Part shown: in pieces, positions 40,931 to 54,375 of the stretch | How the letters are laid out: each line of letters opens with the position of its first letter | How positions within the stretch are numbered: the stretch's first letter is position 1 | Source: Symbiodinium natans | Taxonomy: Eukaryota; Sar; Dinophyceae; Suessiales; Symbiodiniaceae | NCBI GenBank assembly: GCA_905221605.1 | Contig: CAJNDS010002610.1 | Location: 1-64,000, forward strand | Reading direction: 5' to 3' | Length of the DNA stretch: 64,000 nt | Position numbers and translations under genes: made by a program | Notes under the pieces: model-generated | What the model was told of the DNA's origin: nothing | Database searches by the model: none | The model's input: only the letters and a program-made list of their open reading frames with translations

Positions 40931-41592
40931 TCACAAATCTAGCCCTTTTCCAAGAGACTTGCCTCGGAGCCCTCCGGCCATGAACACTTTGCAAGGGCGA
41001 GCTACGAGCTACTCCACATCACTCCTCCCGAAGCCAAAATCTTGAATCGGACCTTCTTGTTCCTACATATAAAACCGAGGGGCCATGAAGATCCCCAGGC
41101 TCGTGAGGTAGTCTGCCCTAGGCTGGCCACATTGCTGTACTGGCTTTGGCGAGCTTGAGGCGTCCTCTTGAAGGTTCTCGGATAGTTCGAAGTGATATTC
41201 GGAACGTGCCTTTTCAAACATACACTGACACCGCCCCTCGCCAAATGCACTTCCGAGCCTAAATCCCAGACCTTGAACCCCTAAACAGGCCCGAAGTTTG
41301 CCCTATGTAATCCCAGTACGTGAAGTGTTGGGCTAAGGGATGACCTGGAGGCTTAAACAGGGCCGAGCGACGTCTTCGAGGAGCGAGCTGCTGCGTAGCG
41401 GTCACAAAGCCACCACATGACCTCCCAACACAGCGACCCGCTGACCGACACAGAAACCTATACAGCGACCTGAACAGCGACTCACAGTGGCCCACAACCC
41501 TTCAGTGAAAAGCCGCTTTAACCTGGAAAAACACGTCCTTCGATGCTCACGAATGGCCCCTGAAGCCAGGCCTAGTTCCTCAAATCCCAAGC

Positions 41593-41675
41593 CTTGATGC
41601 AGAGCAGCACCCAGAAGAGTGCCCAGCCAAGGCATGATCCAATGAACTCCGACAGAATGGCATCCAGCGGTGCAC
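41593..41675 (-). CDS. Probable exon with a transmembrane segment
   Basis: After an AG acceptor the minus frame reads APLDAILSEFIGSCLGWALF, then WVLLCIK, and ends at a GC donor (gcttgg). One membrane helix. Confidence 0.55.
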
Positions 41676-41861
41676 CTCTGTGCTTTTTGCTGGCTCTTTG
41701 GCCAGTGTTGGCTTGGCCAGAGCAAAAGCCTACAGTGTCCTACAGGGCCTTCACACTTGTGCCCTCCTCTCAGGGGAGTTCTTTGGCTGCTTGGACGTAT
41801 AAGTTGCTAGGCGCTACTGTTGAGGCCTTTAGGCGGTGGCTCTCCCTTCCCCGCTCCCACC

Positions 41862-41944
41862 TCCGCGGATGAAGGCCAAGACGACATCCAGCGCAATGCC
41901 GAATGGTCCAGCGGCGATGATGAGCGCGTAGCTCAGCCTGGGCT
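41862..41944 (-). CDS. Probable exon with a transmembrane segment
   Basis: After CAG the minus frame reads PRLSYALIIAAGPFGIALDV, then VLAFIRG. One membrane helix with a Gly-Pro kink. Confidence 0.55.
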
Positions 41945-43518
41945 GTCACATACTTGCCGACACCCAGGTTTCGGTGTTACGGGTCCTTTGAAAAGAGCGT
42001 CTCCGTCGACGAGGCTCTCTCTCGGGCCGCAAGCTCGTTTCTTATCGTTTCTTGCTTCTCAGCCGATGCAAGGAGCACATGCGAAACATGCAAGCCATGC
42101 AAGCATAAGTCCCATTAGGGAGAAGCGGCGAGTACTGAGAGCAACAGCCTTGGACTGACTTTGTGGAGTGACGCCTTGTTTCCTTTGCTGTCGATGGCCT
42201 ATGCATGCCCCCCTCCTGAGTCAGGAGCTGCGCTACAGTCCCTGCTTGGGCTGGGCTGGGTGCACAAAAGCGCAGGCTCAGCACAGGGCTCTGCATCGGT
42301 ACTTTAGGATCTGTTGAATGAGGTGCATCTAAGATGGCAGGGGTATCGGGTTTTGAGGTTGTCGTAGCCAGAAAGCACTTCTCTTTCCTTAGACAATTCC
42401 TGGATACAACAATCGCTCGCGAGCTTCCCATAGCCTGCAAGATTTTCACTAGTGAACGCACAGCACTGCCTGCAGCTTTCGGTGGCGGAAGGTTGGTCAT
42501 CGACATCCCAAGTAGCTCTTGTCGCAGTGGGCCTTGCCAAGGGCAAAGCGATGGCAAAGCTGCCAATATCTGCCAGTGGTCAGTGTGACAGCTTTGTTTT
42601 GAGCTCCGCGCGTTCAAGAAGGAAAATGGATCGAAACGGTTTGGGACTGCAGCAGCTGACAGGGCGATCGCGAAGATCCGATGTTTCAGGGTGTCAAAAG
42701 GTTTTGTTGGTCAGGACCGCTCTGCTTGTGCAGACGCACCGCGATCTGCACCCAGCTGCCACCCAAGCGGCCGCGGACGTACTCTGTAAAGGCTTCCTCG
42801 CTGCCATACCATGCAGCGATGGCCGAAAGCACAAACCTCGAGGACACGCATGGACACGGCCTTTAGGATTGGGATGCACTTTGGATGTGCTTTGGGGTTA
42901 TGGGATTCAGGAGTGCTCTGATGCTTTGTGGGACTTCTAGCGATCGAGCCAGGAAATTGAAATAATCTGCAAGTCGTGCCCCTGGTTCTTACGAGGCGCA
43001 GTTGCGCAGGTTCCTCTTGGGCGAGCAGAGCCCTCTTTGAACATCTCTGTGCTAGTGGCGTGGTTCGACTCAGCCAAGGATAGAGAAACTGCCTGAAAAC
43101 ATCCCGAAACCTGAAAAGGATGTGGTTCGATAAACCAAGGATGGAGCAACCGCCTGAAACTCTCCCGAAACCTGAAAACCTAAACGCCAAACCCTCAAAC
43201 CAAAACTCTTGTGGCTCTCAACCGACCGGGAGGCTCTCTATCCGACTGCAGACGGCACTCTGCCGCCTGCTGTGCCGAGAAACAGAGACAAAGCGGAAGC
43301 TTAGTGGCATTTAGGGTCCGGAAGCTCTTGAGGGTTTGGGGGTTTCTGTGGGCTGGAGGGCTGCGATCGGCATTTGCCATTGTTGAATCTTCATGATCGG
43401 TTCTTGGACGTTGAATCTCATGGCTGTTGCCCGTCCTGCTGTGTACCGACGCCATCCTAAACATGAACACGGGAGATGCGAGATCTCTTGCTTTATGATT
43501 ACAGTATATTTCAGTCTC
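41945..43518. other. Overlapping ORFs on both strands near 42.0-42.6 kb, unresolved
   Basis: A minus frame of 191 codons (42617-42042) and a plus frame (42334-42588, VARKHFSFLRQFLDTTIARE) overlap and both look natural. I cannot say which is real. Confidence 0.25.
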
Positions 43519-43587
43519 TTGCAGTCCAGCCGCCTCCACCTCGAAGTTCTGGAGCGACGCAATGAGCTCGTGCTTCTCCTCAGCCGG
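43519..43587 (-). CDS. Probable exon, helical
   Basis: After a TAG acceptor the minus frame reads PAEEKHELIASLQNFEVEAA, then GLQ, and a GA donor (gagact) follows. Amphipathic helix or coiled coil. Confidence 0.5.
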
Positions 43588-45145
43588 CTACAAATCTCCG
43601 TCACACCGGGCAGCAACAGGGGCTTCAGGCGGCTTCAGGGCGCGCGAGGCCGAGGTCTGCGCGCAACTCCGCTGTTACGCTGCCCCAGCACCACATGGGG
43701 TTCTGTTTGAATGTCTTTGCCTGACGGTGGCTGTGACTCTTGGTACCCTGGGGCCCCGCATGATGGGCAAGAGAAAGCGGGCACGAAGTTTGATCGCAAA
43801 AGCGAAGCTGCAGAGAAATGCAAGAATCTGCGCAGGTTATAGGACTTGCATGGCCAGTGCCCTGCCTTTGAAAGAGGACTGCATGGGGATCTCACGGGAT
43901 CTCTCATATGGCAAAAAGACAGTTGTCCATCGATGTGTAGCGCGCGCTAGCGGGGGATCAGCGCGAACATCCACCTGGACCTCGTCACAACTCGAGGTTC
44001 TCCGACCCAACGTATGTCGTTTCCGCTTGCCCTATCGCCAGCCTAGCGCCGCATTATTTGGGGTTTCGTGTATGTACATTGAAGGCCCCGCCTCGTTGCA
44101 AAGGACAAAACCTGCTGTCAGGATTCCATGAGCCTGGGCTCGCACGCCCTTCACATGCAAAAAAGAGTACCAAAGGACAGAGAAGTGAGGCATCATGGAA
44201 CCCCAAGTCGCCTGTAACAAGATCTCTGTACGACTGTGTGACTGTATGGTGGGGATTGGAGACTGTTCTAGGACGAACAGTTCGGCATGTTTTGAAAGTG
44301 GATGGGCCATCGACACTGTCGTTCTCATAATCCTCGTCATCCTCATCGCCATTTTCGTTCCCAGATTACAGAACAGACAGCGAGAAGCTGTAGCATGTTG
44401 AACAATTGTGCGGGCGGCCATTTACTGACTACAAGATGGAAACCTTGCCTATGCCTGCAGCATCATCATCATCATCGTCCTCCTCCTCCTTCTCCTCCAC
44501 CCTCTCCATCAATGTAAAGCCGCCAGGAAGAAAGAGCCTATGGTTTGCGATGTCGCACGAAACGAAACGAAAACGAAACCTCGAAGCCTGTGTCTCAGCA
44601 CGCTTAAGCGTTGTCCGAAGCAGCTTCCGATGCTGGAAACTACATCAAGAGTGCTGCAGGGAGTCCCTCATGAACATCCGGTTGCCGTGCACGATGAACA
44701 GCAAGGGTGTCACGGTCAGCCTCGGCATGCATCTATGTTCTGCAGGGACATGCGGTCGGTGTGCTGCCCTCCTCAGAGCACTAAGAGAGCCTCTCTCACA
44801 TCTCTTCGTTTCCTCACAATTTAGGCAATTTGGGTTTAAAGGCCTTGTCTACGTAGGATTACAGGTCCCTTCTAGAAAGTTTCCATGTGCGTCAACGGTC
44901 CCTCGTGGCCCGAGACGCCACATTGCAAGCTGCCCCTAACCCCCGCAGCCTACGTTTGTCCTTTGCCTCCACAACGGCTCCTGAGTCCCCCAAAACCTTC
45001 AGAGTCCCCAAGTCCGAGCATCCGAGTTGCATGGTCACTGGCAAGCTGAATCTCAACCCCAGGCGCACAGCAAATACCTTGCGGGACGATGGATCCTCTT
45101 GTGCGGGTCTGGGCAGGGAACGTTGGAGAGGGTCGGCATCTCAGC
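43588..45145. other. No supported gene
   Basis: Several ORFs over 100 codons on plus and minus, none recognised. A (CATCAT)/(CCTCCT) run lies at 44460-44505. Confidence 0.3.
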
Positions 45146-45146
45146 C

Positions 45147-45214
45147 ATGCTGCAACACAGAAAATGCCAGCGCCCGCATAGCTGCCCAGCATCAGCAGGC
45201 AGGCCTGGCCTGGA
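45147..45214 (-). CDS. Probable exon with a transmembrane segment
   Basis: After CAG the minus frame reads QACLLMLGSYAGAGIFC, a short Gly-rich membrane helix. Edges are approximate. Confidence 0.4.
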
Positions 45215-45777
45215 AGATGGCGCTGGATGGATTGCTTCACGCAACCTAAATGGGCCTTCTCCTTGTGCATTGTGCTGCGATCAGACTCACGGTAGGAGGG
45301 CACTCTGACAAGCTTTTTGCATTGTTTTCATGGTGACTACATGGCTTCTCAGGTACATATACCCTGATTGATCAAAGTTCCTTCATCCCGGAAACTTCAA
45401 GATGTAAACTTCGCGCGAGCTAAGACTCAGCCTACTTGTCCCGAGCTATGACTCAGCCTAATAGTCCCGGATAGGTCTACGGACGTGAGTAGACGCACTT
45501 GAGAAGGGCTACGAAAGCTAGTCACCGCAGGGGGGTGGCATGCAGGGAGTCGGCAGGACTTGGAGCCGCCGGCGCCACGATTGAGTCCATGTAGAGACTC
45601 AACCGGTTAGTCAGGTAAGATCGAAGACCCCTAAACTCGAAATCTGAAGCCCTAAACTCCTTCAGCCCCCTTGCTTCCCCCGCTGGAACCCCGTGTCGCA
45701 AACGAAGTTTAGGTACAGGGACGCTCTGTTCAGTACGACCTCTGCAAAGTACCACAGACCTTCAGAGCATGGTGACT

Positions 45778-46000
45778 GTGGGGGGCGGGGGAGGACCTTG
45801 GGGTGGGGTGGGGGGGGACCTTGTGGGGGGGGGCGGGGAGGGGACCTGAAGGTGGTAGGGGGGGGGCCCCCCCCCCTACCTTATCCCACACGCAACCACC
45901 TTAAAGGAGGGGGGGGGGGGGGGCCGGCACCTTATCCTTCGAAAATGCTTCATGGTGAGGTGAGGGGGGGGGGGGGGGCCCCCCCCCCCCCACCCCCACC
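45778..46000. repeat. Poly-G / poly-C palindromes
   Basis: Runs of up to 16 G. Two blocks are palindromic: GGTAGGGGGGGGG next to its complement near 45855-45880, and a 15-G run next to a 13-C run near 45964-45991. Similar words (ACCTTATCC, AGGTGG) recur between them. Homopolymer lengths may be assembly estimates. Confidence 0.85.
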
Positions 46001-47199
46001 TTAAGTCTTGGGTTTCGGACCTGTTAAGGTGTGGAACCCTTTTTTTCCCTGGAAGCTTCTTAACAAGGTGAATACCAGTGAATGGGTAAACGACAACTCC
46101 CGCCAGCTCCACAGAGCTAGCTTTCGTGATTAATTTGGAGAAAGATCAGCCTTCATAATGTCGCAAGCTGTCTTTAGGGTCGAACTTTGCAGCGCCGCAG
46201 CGCGCCTTCCGCATGCTGCGCGGGCTGAAGCCTCCTGGCGGCCTTTTCGGGGAGCTTTCGGCAGTCTTTCGTTGCAAAACGTCTCAGCCCTCCGACTGAA
46301 GGCTGAGTGAGCTTTTGAGTCGAATGAAAGACTCCTTGCCACAGCCTCTGCTCATGTCGCCGGGACTCCTGCGATCAACTCCCATGGTGAAGCTGCACGT
46401 GCTCCAGGAGGCAGTCGCGGTCGGGTGATAAGAGAACACACACACACAACTGCTTATGCATCTAGAGGTCTGTCCCAGTTCGCTGAAGTTCAGTTGGTTC
46501 CATCTGCCCCCTATCAAGTTCAGCTGAGTTTCGCTCGACGAAGAGCGGCTTTACGCAGACCGGACCACTCGGGTTGGCCTGATCTGACTGCTTGGGGGCT
46601 TGGGGGTCTGTGGGAATTGATGGGAATTGATTTGTGTCCGCCTTTCATTTTAGGTTCGTACTGCCATGGCACTATTTCATCGCCTCCTCTGCAAAACACC
46701 AGGCTCTTCCTATTTGGGAAGGCGTTCGAACTGAGAGAGTTGATCTTCTCGTCTGCGGGGTCAGGCTCTGCTTGGGGCACATGTGGAGTAATGTGGAGCC
46801 TTGTAGAACATTGTGGAACATTATTGTGGGGCTTTCACACCGCTCAATGAAGCCAAGCATCTTTGCGATAAGCTGCAAGCTCGAACACCTCGAGCCGCAC
46901 GAGCTGCATCGCAGCAGTGCCAGGCGGCCAGAAAGCACGGAACTACAAGCCGCTACAACGAAGTGGAAGTTAAAATGCAGCTTGGTGGCGCACCAGAGAC
47001 GAGACAAATATGGTGGCGACCACCTTGGCTCTTCGTTTTCATGCTCTCTGGGCTCAGTGTGCACTTTTTCGTTCTGGCCGACTCCAAGCAGAAACGCTCT
47101 CATGCGTCTGACCCCATGCTCAAACACCAGTAACTTCTGCAGGAGCGCGGTCAGCGCCATTTATGTAAATGAGCCCTTCCGGGCCTTGAGGTTCAGGCA
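46001..47199. other. Conflicting ORFs, unresolved
   Basis: Minus 47160-46672 (MALTALLQKLLVFEHGVRRM) and plus 46813-47133 (ending with a hydrophobic LFVFMLSGLSVHFFVL) overlap. Neither is recognised. Confidence 0.25.
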
Positions 47200-47325
47200 G
47201 CCTACAGCCCAGTAGCCCCTAGGAAAGTCTTGAACCAGGTTGCAAAACACGCAGCTCGTTCGATATGCTCCTTGGTTGCAAGACGTTGCAAGCCCAGGAC
47301 GATCAACCGTTCCAGGCCCAGCAAA
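47200..47325 (-). CDS. Probable exon, helical
   Basis: Minus frame FLLGLERLIVLGLQRLATKE, then HIERAACFATWFKTFLG. Edges are approximate. Upstream, at about 47660-47560, the same strand has KIAMQGQQGKSKILVLRLRK, possibly another exon. Confidence 0.4.
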
Positions 47326-47774
47326 AATAAAACACGTGAATCTGAAGTTGGAGATACCCATTCTCCTGGAGCCAGGCGGCAAAAATCCACCGAGCCCGTA
47401 AATGCCCCGCTCCATCAGGTCCGGGTCGCTCCTCGGATGTCATGCATCTTCCTTGGAGCCTGGGGGTAGTTCAACTCGTGAGGGGCAGCAAACCTTCAGG
47501 GGTGATGGTCTAGGCCAACCCTGACTTCTCAAGCGGTAAATCTAAAGACTAGAGTGACGAGAGCTGCTTGGTACTTCATATTCGAGGGTGACTCTCGTCG
47601 CTCCTTACGGAGGCGAAGCACAAGGATCTTGGATTTACCCTGTTGACCTTGCATGGCGATTTTTGCTTTGCAAAGGCGAAAGAAGCCTCCGTGACTAAGA
47701 GCATGACCTACTTTGAGAAGATAGAGGCTTGGAAAACACGATCGTGGCTCTGAGACTGGAGAAGCACTCACGCC

Positions 47775-47796
47775 GCCCCCCCCCCCCCCCCCCCCC
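47775..47796. repeat. Poly-C run
   Basis: More than 20 C on plus. Confidence 0.9.
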
Positions 47797-47899
47797 TCCC
47801 AAAGATGTGGCACAGCTCCACTGCCGCTGCTTCTTGCGGGCCTTCCTGCGTTTGATCTGGGTGCTGGGTCCCCAGAAAGAAGAAAGCGGCATAAACACG

Positions 47900-49653
47900 T
47901 GAGGCTCAGATCAGGAATGGACCCTAAGCCTACGCCAGGGGTCGGTGAAGCCCAGTCGAACGCCGACGGCTCATGAACCAGGATCCGGCCCGTCTACTCT
48001 CAGATTCGAACGTGGTATCAGAACTGGCAAAAGGCAGCCCGAAGATGAATCTGGGTTCATGAACCCGCGCTTAATGTCGTCAGAGCCTCTGGTTGATGCT
48101 GACCACATCGAGAAAGCAGTTCGGGGAACGACGCAGATAGAGCCAGTACCTTTGAGGTTTGTCGATGGCTACTCTGCCCGTCTAACGAACAGGCAGGGTC
48201 TCAACTGAACTGTCGAAAGCCCATGTACACAATGCAGCTATCTTAGCTATCTTTCAAAATCCTTGTGGAGTGAGGCTACATGGCAGTGCTTTCGTTTATC
48301 CCTAATGACCTAGTGGAGTAGCAAGCCTGGAAACAGGCCAGTCATGGAGTTGGAGTTCAGGCGGAGGGTTGGGTGATGCTTTTGGCTCGGGCGGGATGCT
48401 GAAGACGTCAGGGCCATTCTCGCTTGGCCGCGAACACCCTGGGAGCCCTAGAGCCGAAAGCTTAGGGCTTCACTAGCCTGCGAGGCAAAGCCTGCTTTCC
48501 CGAGCGGCGGTGACAGTAAGAGTGAGATCAGAACAGTGAAGATGCCGGACAAGTAGACCCACCTGAGCTCAAGCGCTCAAGCCCCTGAACCCGAAACAGA
48601 CGACAATCAGGCGCATACCTGAAGCACTTTCCATGCCCTGTTGTTGCCGAGGTCTCTCAACGCCCGAACTTCACCCTGCAGTAGCCCTGGAATCCCTAGA
48701 CCACCCTGAATCGCGGAATGACAGTCTTGGAGAGATCTGAAAGCGAAGACGCGGATCGACACCCAGGACCTGCTACATCAGCAAGATCTGGAAAGCACGC
48801 TACAACACGCGACGCCAATGATCTGGCAAACCCATGATCCCCTGCGCAACATCGGCGAATCACCACCAGCTGCAGCCCTCTACTGATATCAAAATTTTGG
48901 GGCACGTGGAGCCAGGACCCGGATGGGGACTGTTGTCAGGCCTCACTTCTGGGAGGATTTAGGGTTTCGGGAGGTTTCGGGCTTCACCTGGCTCTGGGCA
49001 TCCGAGCGGGGCAAACGGGCAGGCTTTTTTGAAGTCGAGGACATCCGCGTTGAAGATCAGTGGCGTCGAAAGCCTCAAACGCAGGGGTCGCCAAGCCCAT
49101 CTACGTTAACAGCCTGTTAAGCTGTGAATCTTCCCTTGCCTTAGTTACCCTGAAGCCTCATGCCCCTTCTTTCGCCGCCCACCTAGTGTCTAAGCTCATG
49201 TAGCTTCGCACTTGTAGGGGGTTTCGGAAAGGTCTTCCTTGAACGTGCGGCCTCTTGCCTGCCTGGACAATCAACTCACCTGGCTGAGCCTCAAGCCAAA
49301 AGAAAGCCCCAGCGATACCTTCAAAAGCCTCTCTACAGTAGCAAGCCCCAAATCCGTATGCAGCCCAAACTCGCAGGACTGCAGCCCGATTATCTCATAA
49401 GTTCTCGGGGATCTTGGGGGACCTTTAGAGATCTTTCGCCCCTTCAGGGACAAAGCTCTCCGAGTGGCAAGCCAAATGCCCCGAGGACAAAGACCAGCCC
49501 TGCCTGGGATTTGAAAAATTGTGCGCTGTCATGGTCCGCCTCTCCATCTGCACTAGCAGCCTACTAGCAGCTCAATTGAGCTCCCCTTGCCGTGGGCATC
49601 TTTCTGCGCTGTCCTACGAGTGCGACCAAAACTCCCCACAGCCGAATCTTCAC
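47900..49653. other. No supported gene
   Basis: Short ORFs only; nothing recognised. Confidence 0.35.
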
Positions 49654-51037
49654 CTTCCAACTTCTTCAGTTCAGGCGCCACGCAGGCCCAGCAGACCATG
49701 ACAAAAGGCCAGCCGTACTGGAACAGCAAGGACAAGACCTGCAAAAGCCAGGCGGAATTTGCCGTGTTTGCCCTGCGTGCACTCCCTGATAAAGCCCAGT
49801 CCTGATCTAACGATTAACTCCCGGAGAAAGGCTGGCGATACCCCAACAAAGCTGCACTTGCTCACCTGGCTGGCAAGGGTCTGATTGCCGCACACTGAAA
49901 TAATTGCTGTGTCGTTCTGGGAGTCGTACAGGGCTTGACCGCTTTTCTCCATAGGTACTGCAACAGTGGACCACGCAAGGGAACTTAACTGTATGCGGCC
50001 ATGCAACACACGGCAGCTGCCAGGATACATGCCACCCACCGATTTTAAAGGAACGAACGACCAACAAGACAGCCACATAATGATTTCTTTCCTGGCCTTC
50101 CATTTGCCAGGCGTCCTCCAGGAGTGTGAGAAAAACCTCAGACCGCACCACAATAGTTTTGTTGGGGTTGGGGGTTCGGGTTGATGACATTCGCTGGTGA
50201 AGGTGCAGGCAAGGTCAGATGAGTTCAGAAGCGAAAATCATGATTCAAACCTCTGTCATAAGCCGTTAACATTTCGTACTTGGCTGTTTTTTTGCATCGG
50301 TTGTCTCCAAAACAGTGGCGTGAAGAGGATGACCAACTCAACTGATTCATTCTGGGAGATGCACAACTTGGTACTGCCTTGGTCCATGCGAGCATTCTAC
50401 AGTCGTAACATTTTCCAATTGGGCCCCGGGGACACGTCGAAGCGCTCGACGGGCTTTGATTTGTCCCACAGCCTGGACCGAGAGTCCTCGTCCTGGAAGT
50501 GATTTGCATTGGGGGATGTTTGACTCCGTGAAAGCGGAAGGGATGCTCGGGGTTCTCAGCCTCTATGCACTAGAGTCACTAGAAGCTGCCAACATGCAGT
50601 CAATTAGGTCAATGCAGCGGGAGTCAAAGAGTCAATGAGGCAATGAGTCCAACAAGTCAAAGAGTCAAATGCTTCTTAAACAGCGCTTACGAGCTCAACG
50701 GCTTGGAGCTGCAAAGAATAGGAGGATCTGGCACAAGAACGGAGGATGCACTTTCCAGCTTCCAGAAGTCTCTGCCGGAACCTGAGCCCCCCTAACTTTG
50801 AGCAACGTAAACAAGACATCCCCTCATCCTGGCCAACATTGGCCAACCCGCCTAGACTGGTCATCACTGGCCTAGACTCAAAACCCCGAAACATCCGTCA
50901 AAGCCCCCGGTGAGCCCCTCCCGGGTCCATGTCGACCGGCGACGTCTGCCAGAGGCGGCCGCCGGCACCCAAGCTGGAGCCCACAGAGATGCCACGGGCG
51001 ATGCTGTTGTCCACCTGAGCACTCTTGGACGGGGCGC
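49654..51037 (-). CDS. Membrane protein of unknown family (4 exons)
   Basis: Exons 51037-50916 (APSKSAQVDNSIARGISVGS, then SLGAGGRLWQTSPVDMDPGG), 50492-50410 (DEDSRSRLWDKSKPVERFDV, then SPGPNWK), 50136-50055 (FFSHSWRTPGKWKARKEIIM, then WLSCWSF) and 49738-49654 (VLSLLFQYGWPFVMVCWACV, then APELKKLE). The second to third join completes a Met codon in phase. The third and fourth give two membrane helices in a row. Donors are GC, GT, GT and GT. The soluble N-terminal part followed by a SHSW motif and membrane helices is a pattern I associate with uncharacterised dinoflagellate membrane proteins; no function is assigned. Exons further on may include those at 45.2-40.8 kb. Confidence 0.6.
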
Positions 51038-54000
51038 CTGCAGCGCATGAGTTCTATTGAGCATCCCGAAACGGCCCCCGCCTGGAGAATCTTCATGGCT
51101 TCCAAATAGCTCTTCCTTGGGGGGGAGCGGCGATTCACTGCAAAGGCCTTGCAACGGCACTGATCTCAATGCAAAGTTGAACCCGAATCTTTCCCACGCG
51201 AAGAGGTGCAGCGGCTGCATTCTCAAAAGCCGGTGTCTGATGGAGGAATGAAGTTTCGGGTGGTGGATTTCAGCTTCTCACGACAACAGGATAGGATGAG
51301 ACTCCCGACACCAAAATCTCCAACCAGCAAAATTAAGAACTTGCCCGGATTCCTGATGTAGTTTGCAACGCTCGTATCGATCACCACATCCTGGCACCGT
51401 CTGCCGCTAGTCATTCGACCTGGTATGCTAGCGCTGGCACACAAGCGGCAGCGAGATTGAACAAACAACACGACGGAGCCAGATACACCTGCAATTAGGT
51501 CTACTTGAGTCTACTTGAGTCTGCATGCCCGTCCTCTTTGGGAGGCAGTTCACCTTCACATTTGAGAGCTTCCATCCTTGGCGAGTGTCTCTCGTGAAGC
51601 GGGAATGGACTAGATTGGTTTCCGAGCAGTCGGCTCAGGTTTTAGTTTCAAAGTTGAAGGCCCTGAACAGCCCCAGCCCACCACCTCACACTCGGGCCAA
51701 GGGGCGGCTGGGCCCTGACCATCTCCATGGGTAAGTTGTCATCCTGCTTCCTTTGCTTTGGGCTTCGGAGGTTTCGTCGGTTCGAGGGCCCAAAGAACTC
51801 TACAACCAGAAACGCAATAACTCGAACACGGGGGCTTTCGTGGCAAGGGAGGGGGGAGGCACCAGGCACCCGAATGCACCTTTACACTTGACTTGGAACT
51901 CCCCGAGCTCGCGCAGGTCGGTCCGCTGTTGGCGAGCTGTCACTGTTCAGGAGGGCAATGTACAAGGCAGTGTGTTCTGGCGAATGATGTTTGGGTAAGC
52001 AAAGTAGAGGCATCTCTTCGGGCCTTCGGCTTTTGCGGAGTTCGGAGTTTGTGTAGATATGTGTAGATTCTTCTCCTTCGCGTAAAAGGAGTTTTCTTCC
52101 TGCAGGTCAGAGTCTTGTCACAGCAGCAGCTGCTGCTCGACCCCATCACGGGCGAGTGAGAAACCTACGCTTTAGTCTGCCAGCTGCGCCATTTTGCGTT
52201 AGTCATTCCATGCTTGTCCGCATGGCATTCCATGGAAAGTGTGTTAGTCTCAGAGCAGCATTGCGGCATGGATCTACCGCATAGCCTCAAAGTATACAAG
52301 CAAAGCAGCGAAGCAAACCCCCCTCTGAGTTTTGACGGATAAAAAACACGGGCGAACCTTGTCCTCTTCGGCGACGTCACATCGGCCTGTGCACATAAAG
52401 TGCCGGCAACCCCCAGCCGAACGTTTGCAAACCAACACACCCCAACTTGAACCTGACACCCGGGAGAAACAATTGCAGGACCCCTCTTTCCGTTTCAGTT
52501 TTTTGGTAGAATCCACGTCAGGCCGCCTCTGCCTGCCAGACATTCCGCTCTGCCTCAGCGACTCTGGTTTGTTGATACTAAGCTTTTTGAAGTTTGAGGT
52601 TTTTGAGTCTAGCGCACTTAGGGGCTTTCGGGCTGCTGCTGCTGCTGCAAAAAAAAAACGAATCAAGCCATAAGACCTGAAGCCAAAACAAACTTGAGAC
52701 ATCCCTGCACCCGGCAACGATCGGCTGAGTCTCCGGCCCACTGCCGCCAAAACCTTGAGAAGGGATTGCTGAAGTCTCAGAAGTTTAAGAGCCTGTTAGA
52801 CTTGCTGAAGGGGGTTTGGACTTCTAGGTTTTAGGGTTAGGGTCTGTGGGGGAATCTTGAGGTCTGTCCGCGAATTGCTGCGCCTCGCGCGTGAGACGCG
52901 CCAGAGGATGGCAACCGCTGTTTAGAAAGAATGTGGGTTGAACGTCAAGTGTCACAGTGTCACAGTGCTCGTAAATGACCTCGAACATAACCATTGGCGA
53001 TTGCTACCCTCTTCGGCGAATCAACTTGGGGCCCATGTCAGTGTGTACCTGATTCCTCTTTTGAATCGCCTCTGTGGCTCCACTTGAGCTCCAACACCGA
53101 AAGAGGACGGGTCCCCGAACCCATCCCAAAACGTGAGGATTGAGGAGGGTTAGGCGCAGAGTTTATGCCCAGTCATGCTTCTTGGCTGGGGCGAGCACGC
53201 AGTGGATTCACTGGCAGGTGTATTGGCCAAAGCTTGGAAGAGCGTGCGACGGTCCTGGGTCTTTTCGTGGCTTCTTCGGGTTCTGGATTTCAGGGAGCAC
53301 TAGTTCACTAGTTCTGCCGGGACTCAATATGAGACCGTCGAAGCGTGTGATGGCTGCAAACAATTCACGATTAAGGTACTCTTGGTTCAGGTCTTGAGCT
53401 GGGGTGAAGCAAGTGTCTCGACTACGTTACTCAACTACACCCTGACCGCAAACACTCCAAGCCCTAAGCTTTCGCCGGCACTTAGCCCATGGCATAGCCG
53501 GCGGGTGGTTGACCATGTGGCGGATTCCTCGCACCAGGAAGCTGAAGGGAGCTGAACATTCGGACGAAATCGGGAAACAGATTCAGTGAATGCCGGTAGA
53601 CATCCGGCAAGCCCGAGAGAAGCCACGAAACACAACACGGCCAGGGGAACGTGAGACCGGACACCCTGAACCCTTTTGCCACCTACCCCACAACCCAAAA
53701 CCCTGCAATTACCCAAGACAGACTGAACCCTAAAGCCGCGTGCTCAGCAACCCCTTAGACATCCCAGATGTTATCAGATGTTCTTAGACCTTAGACCGAC
53801 CCAACCCTGAAGCCTAAATCTTGAACCCAAAGATTCCTGAAAACTCGCAAAACGACTGCCAAACTGGCACCAGGAACCGGACACTTAATCAAGCTCAGCG
53901 CTTCAAAATTGCAACACAAACCAAGCCTCAAGGATCTTAAGCTCCGGACCCCCTACACTGCCCTGCGCCCTCTTCAAAGCGACCCAGAACCCTGAACCAG

Positions 54001-54375
54001 TCCTGAACCAGTGCCGCTCAAACTCATGATTTCCTGAGTTTCCTGAATTGTCCGTGCGTCTTTTCCTGGATTGACTGGCGAGTTTCCTGGACTTCTGTTG
54101 GTGTTTCCTGACTTCCGATCTCTGATTTGCCGTTTCCGATGAGAGCCCTAAATTTCTAAACTCGTTTTCTTGCACTCACCCCAGAAACTTCTCTCCCTGA
54201 CCCCTGAACCCCTGAAACCTCTCGGCTCCATCCCAACAAGCCCCGCACTTGCCGCGCAGCGAAATGGTGGGCATCGCCGGGGTGCTGAAACTACTCCAGT
54301 CCTGGGCTTCGTCGGTAAAATGGTTTTGGGCCTTGGCGGCAGGCACCACAGCGTCATGCCAGATCCCACTTTCCT
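51038..54375. other. No supported gene
   Basis: Short ORFs on both strands. A TTTTAGGGTTAGGG run lies at 52832-52845, and a (CTG)/(GCT) run near 52630-52648. A minus frame at 53716-53435 has a hydrophobic stretch (PLAVLCFVASLGLAGCLPAF) that could be a signal peptide, unconfirmed. Confidence 0.3.
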
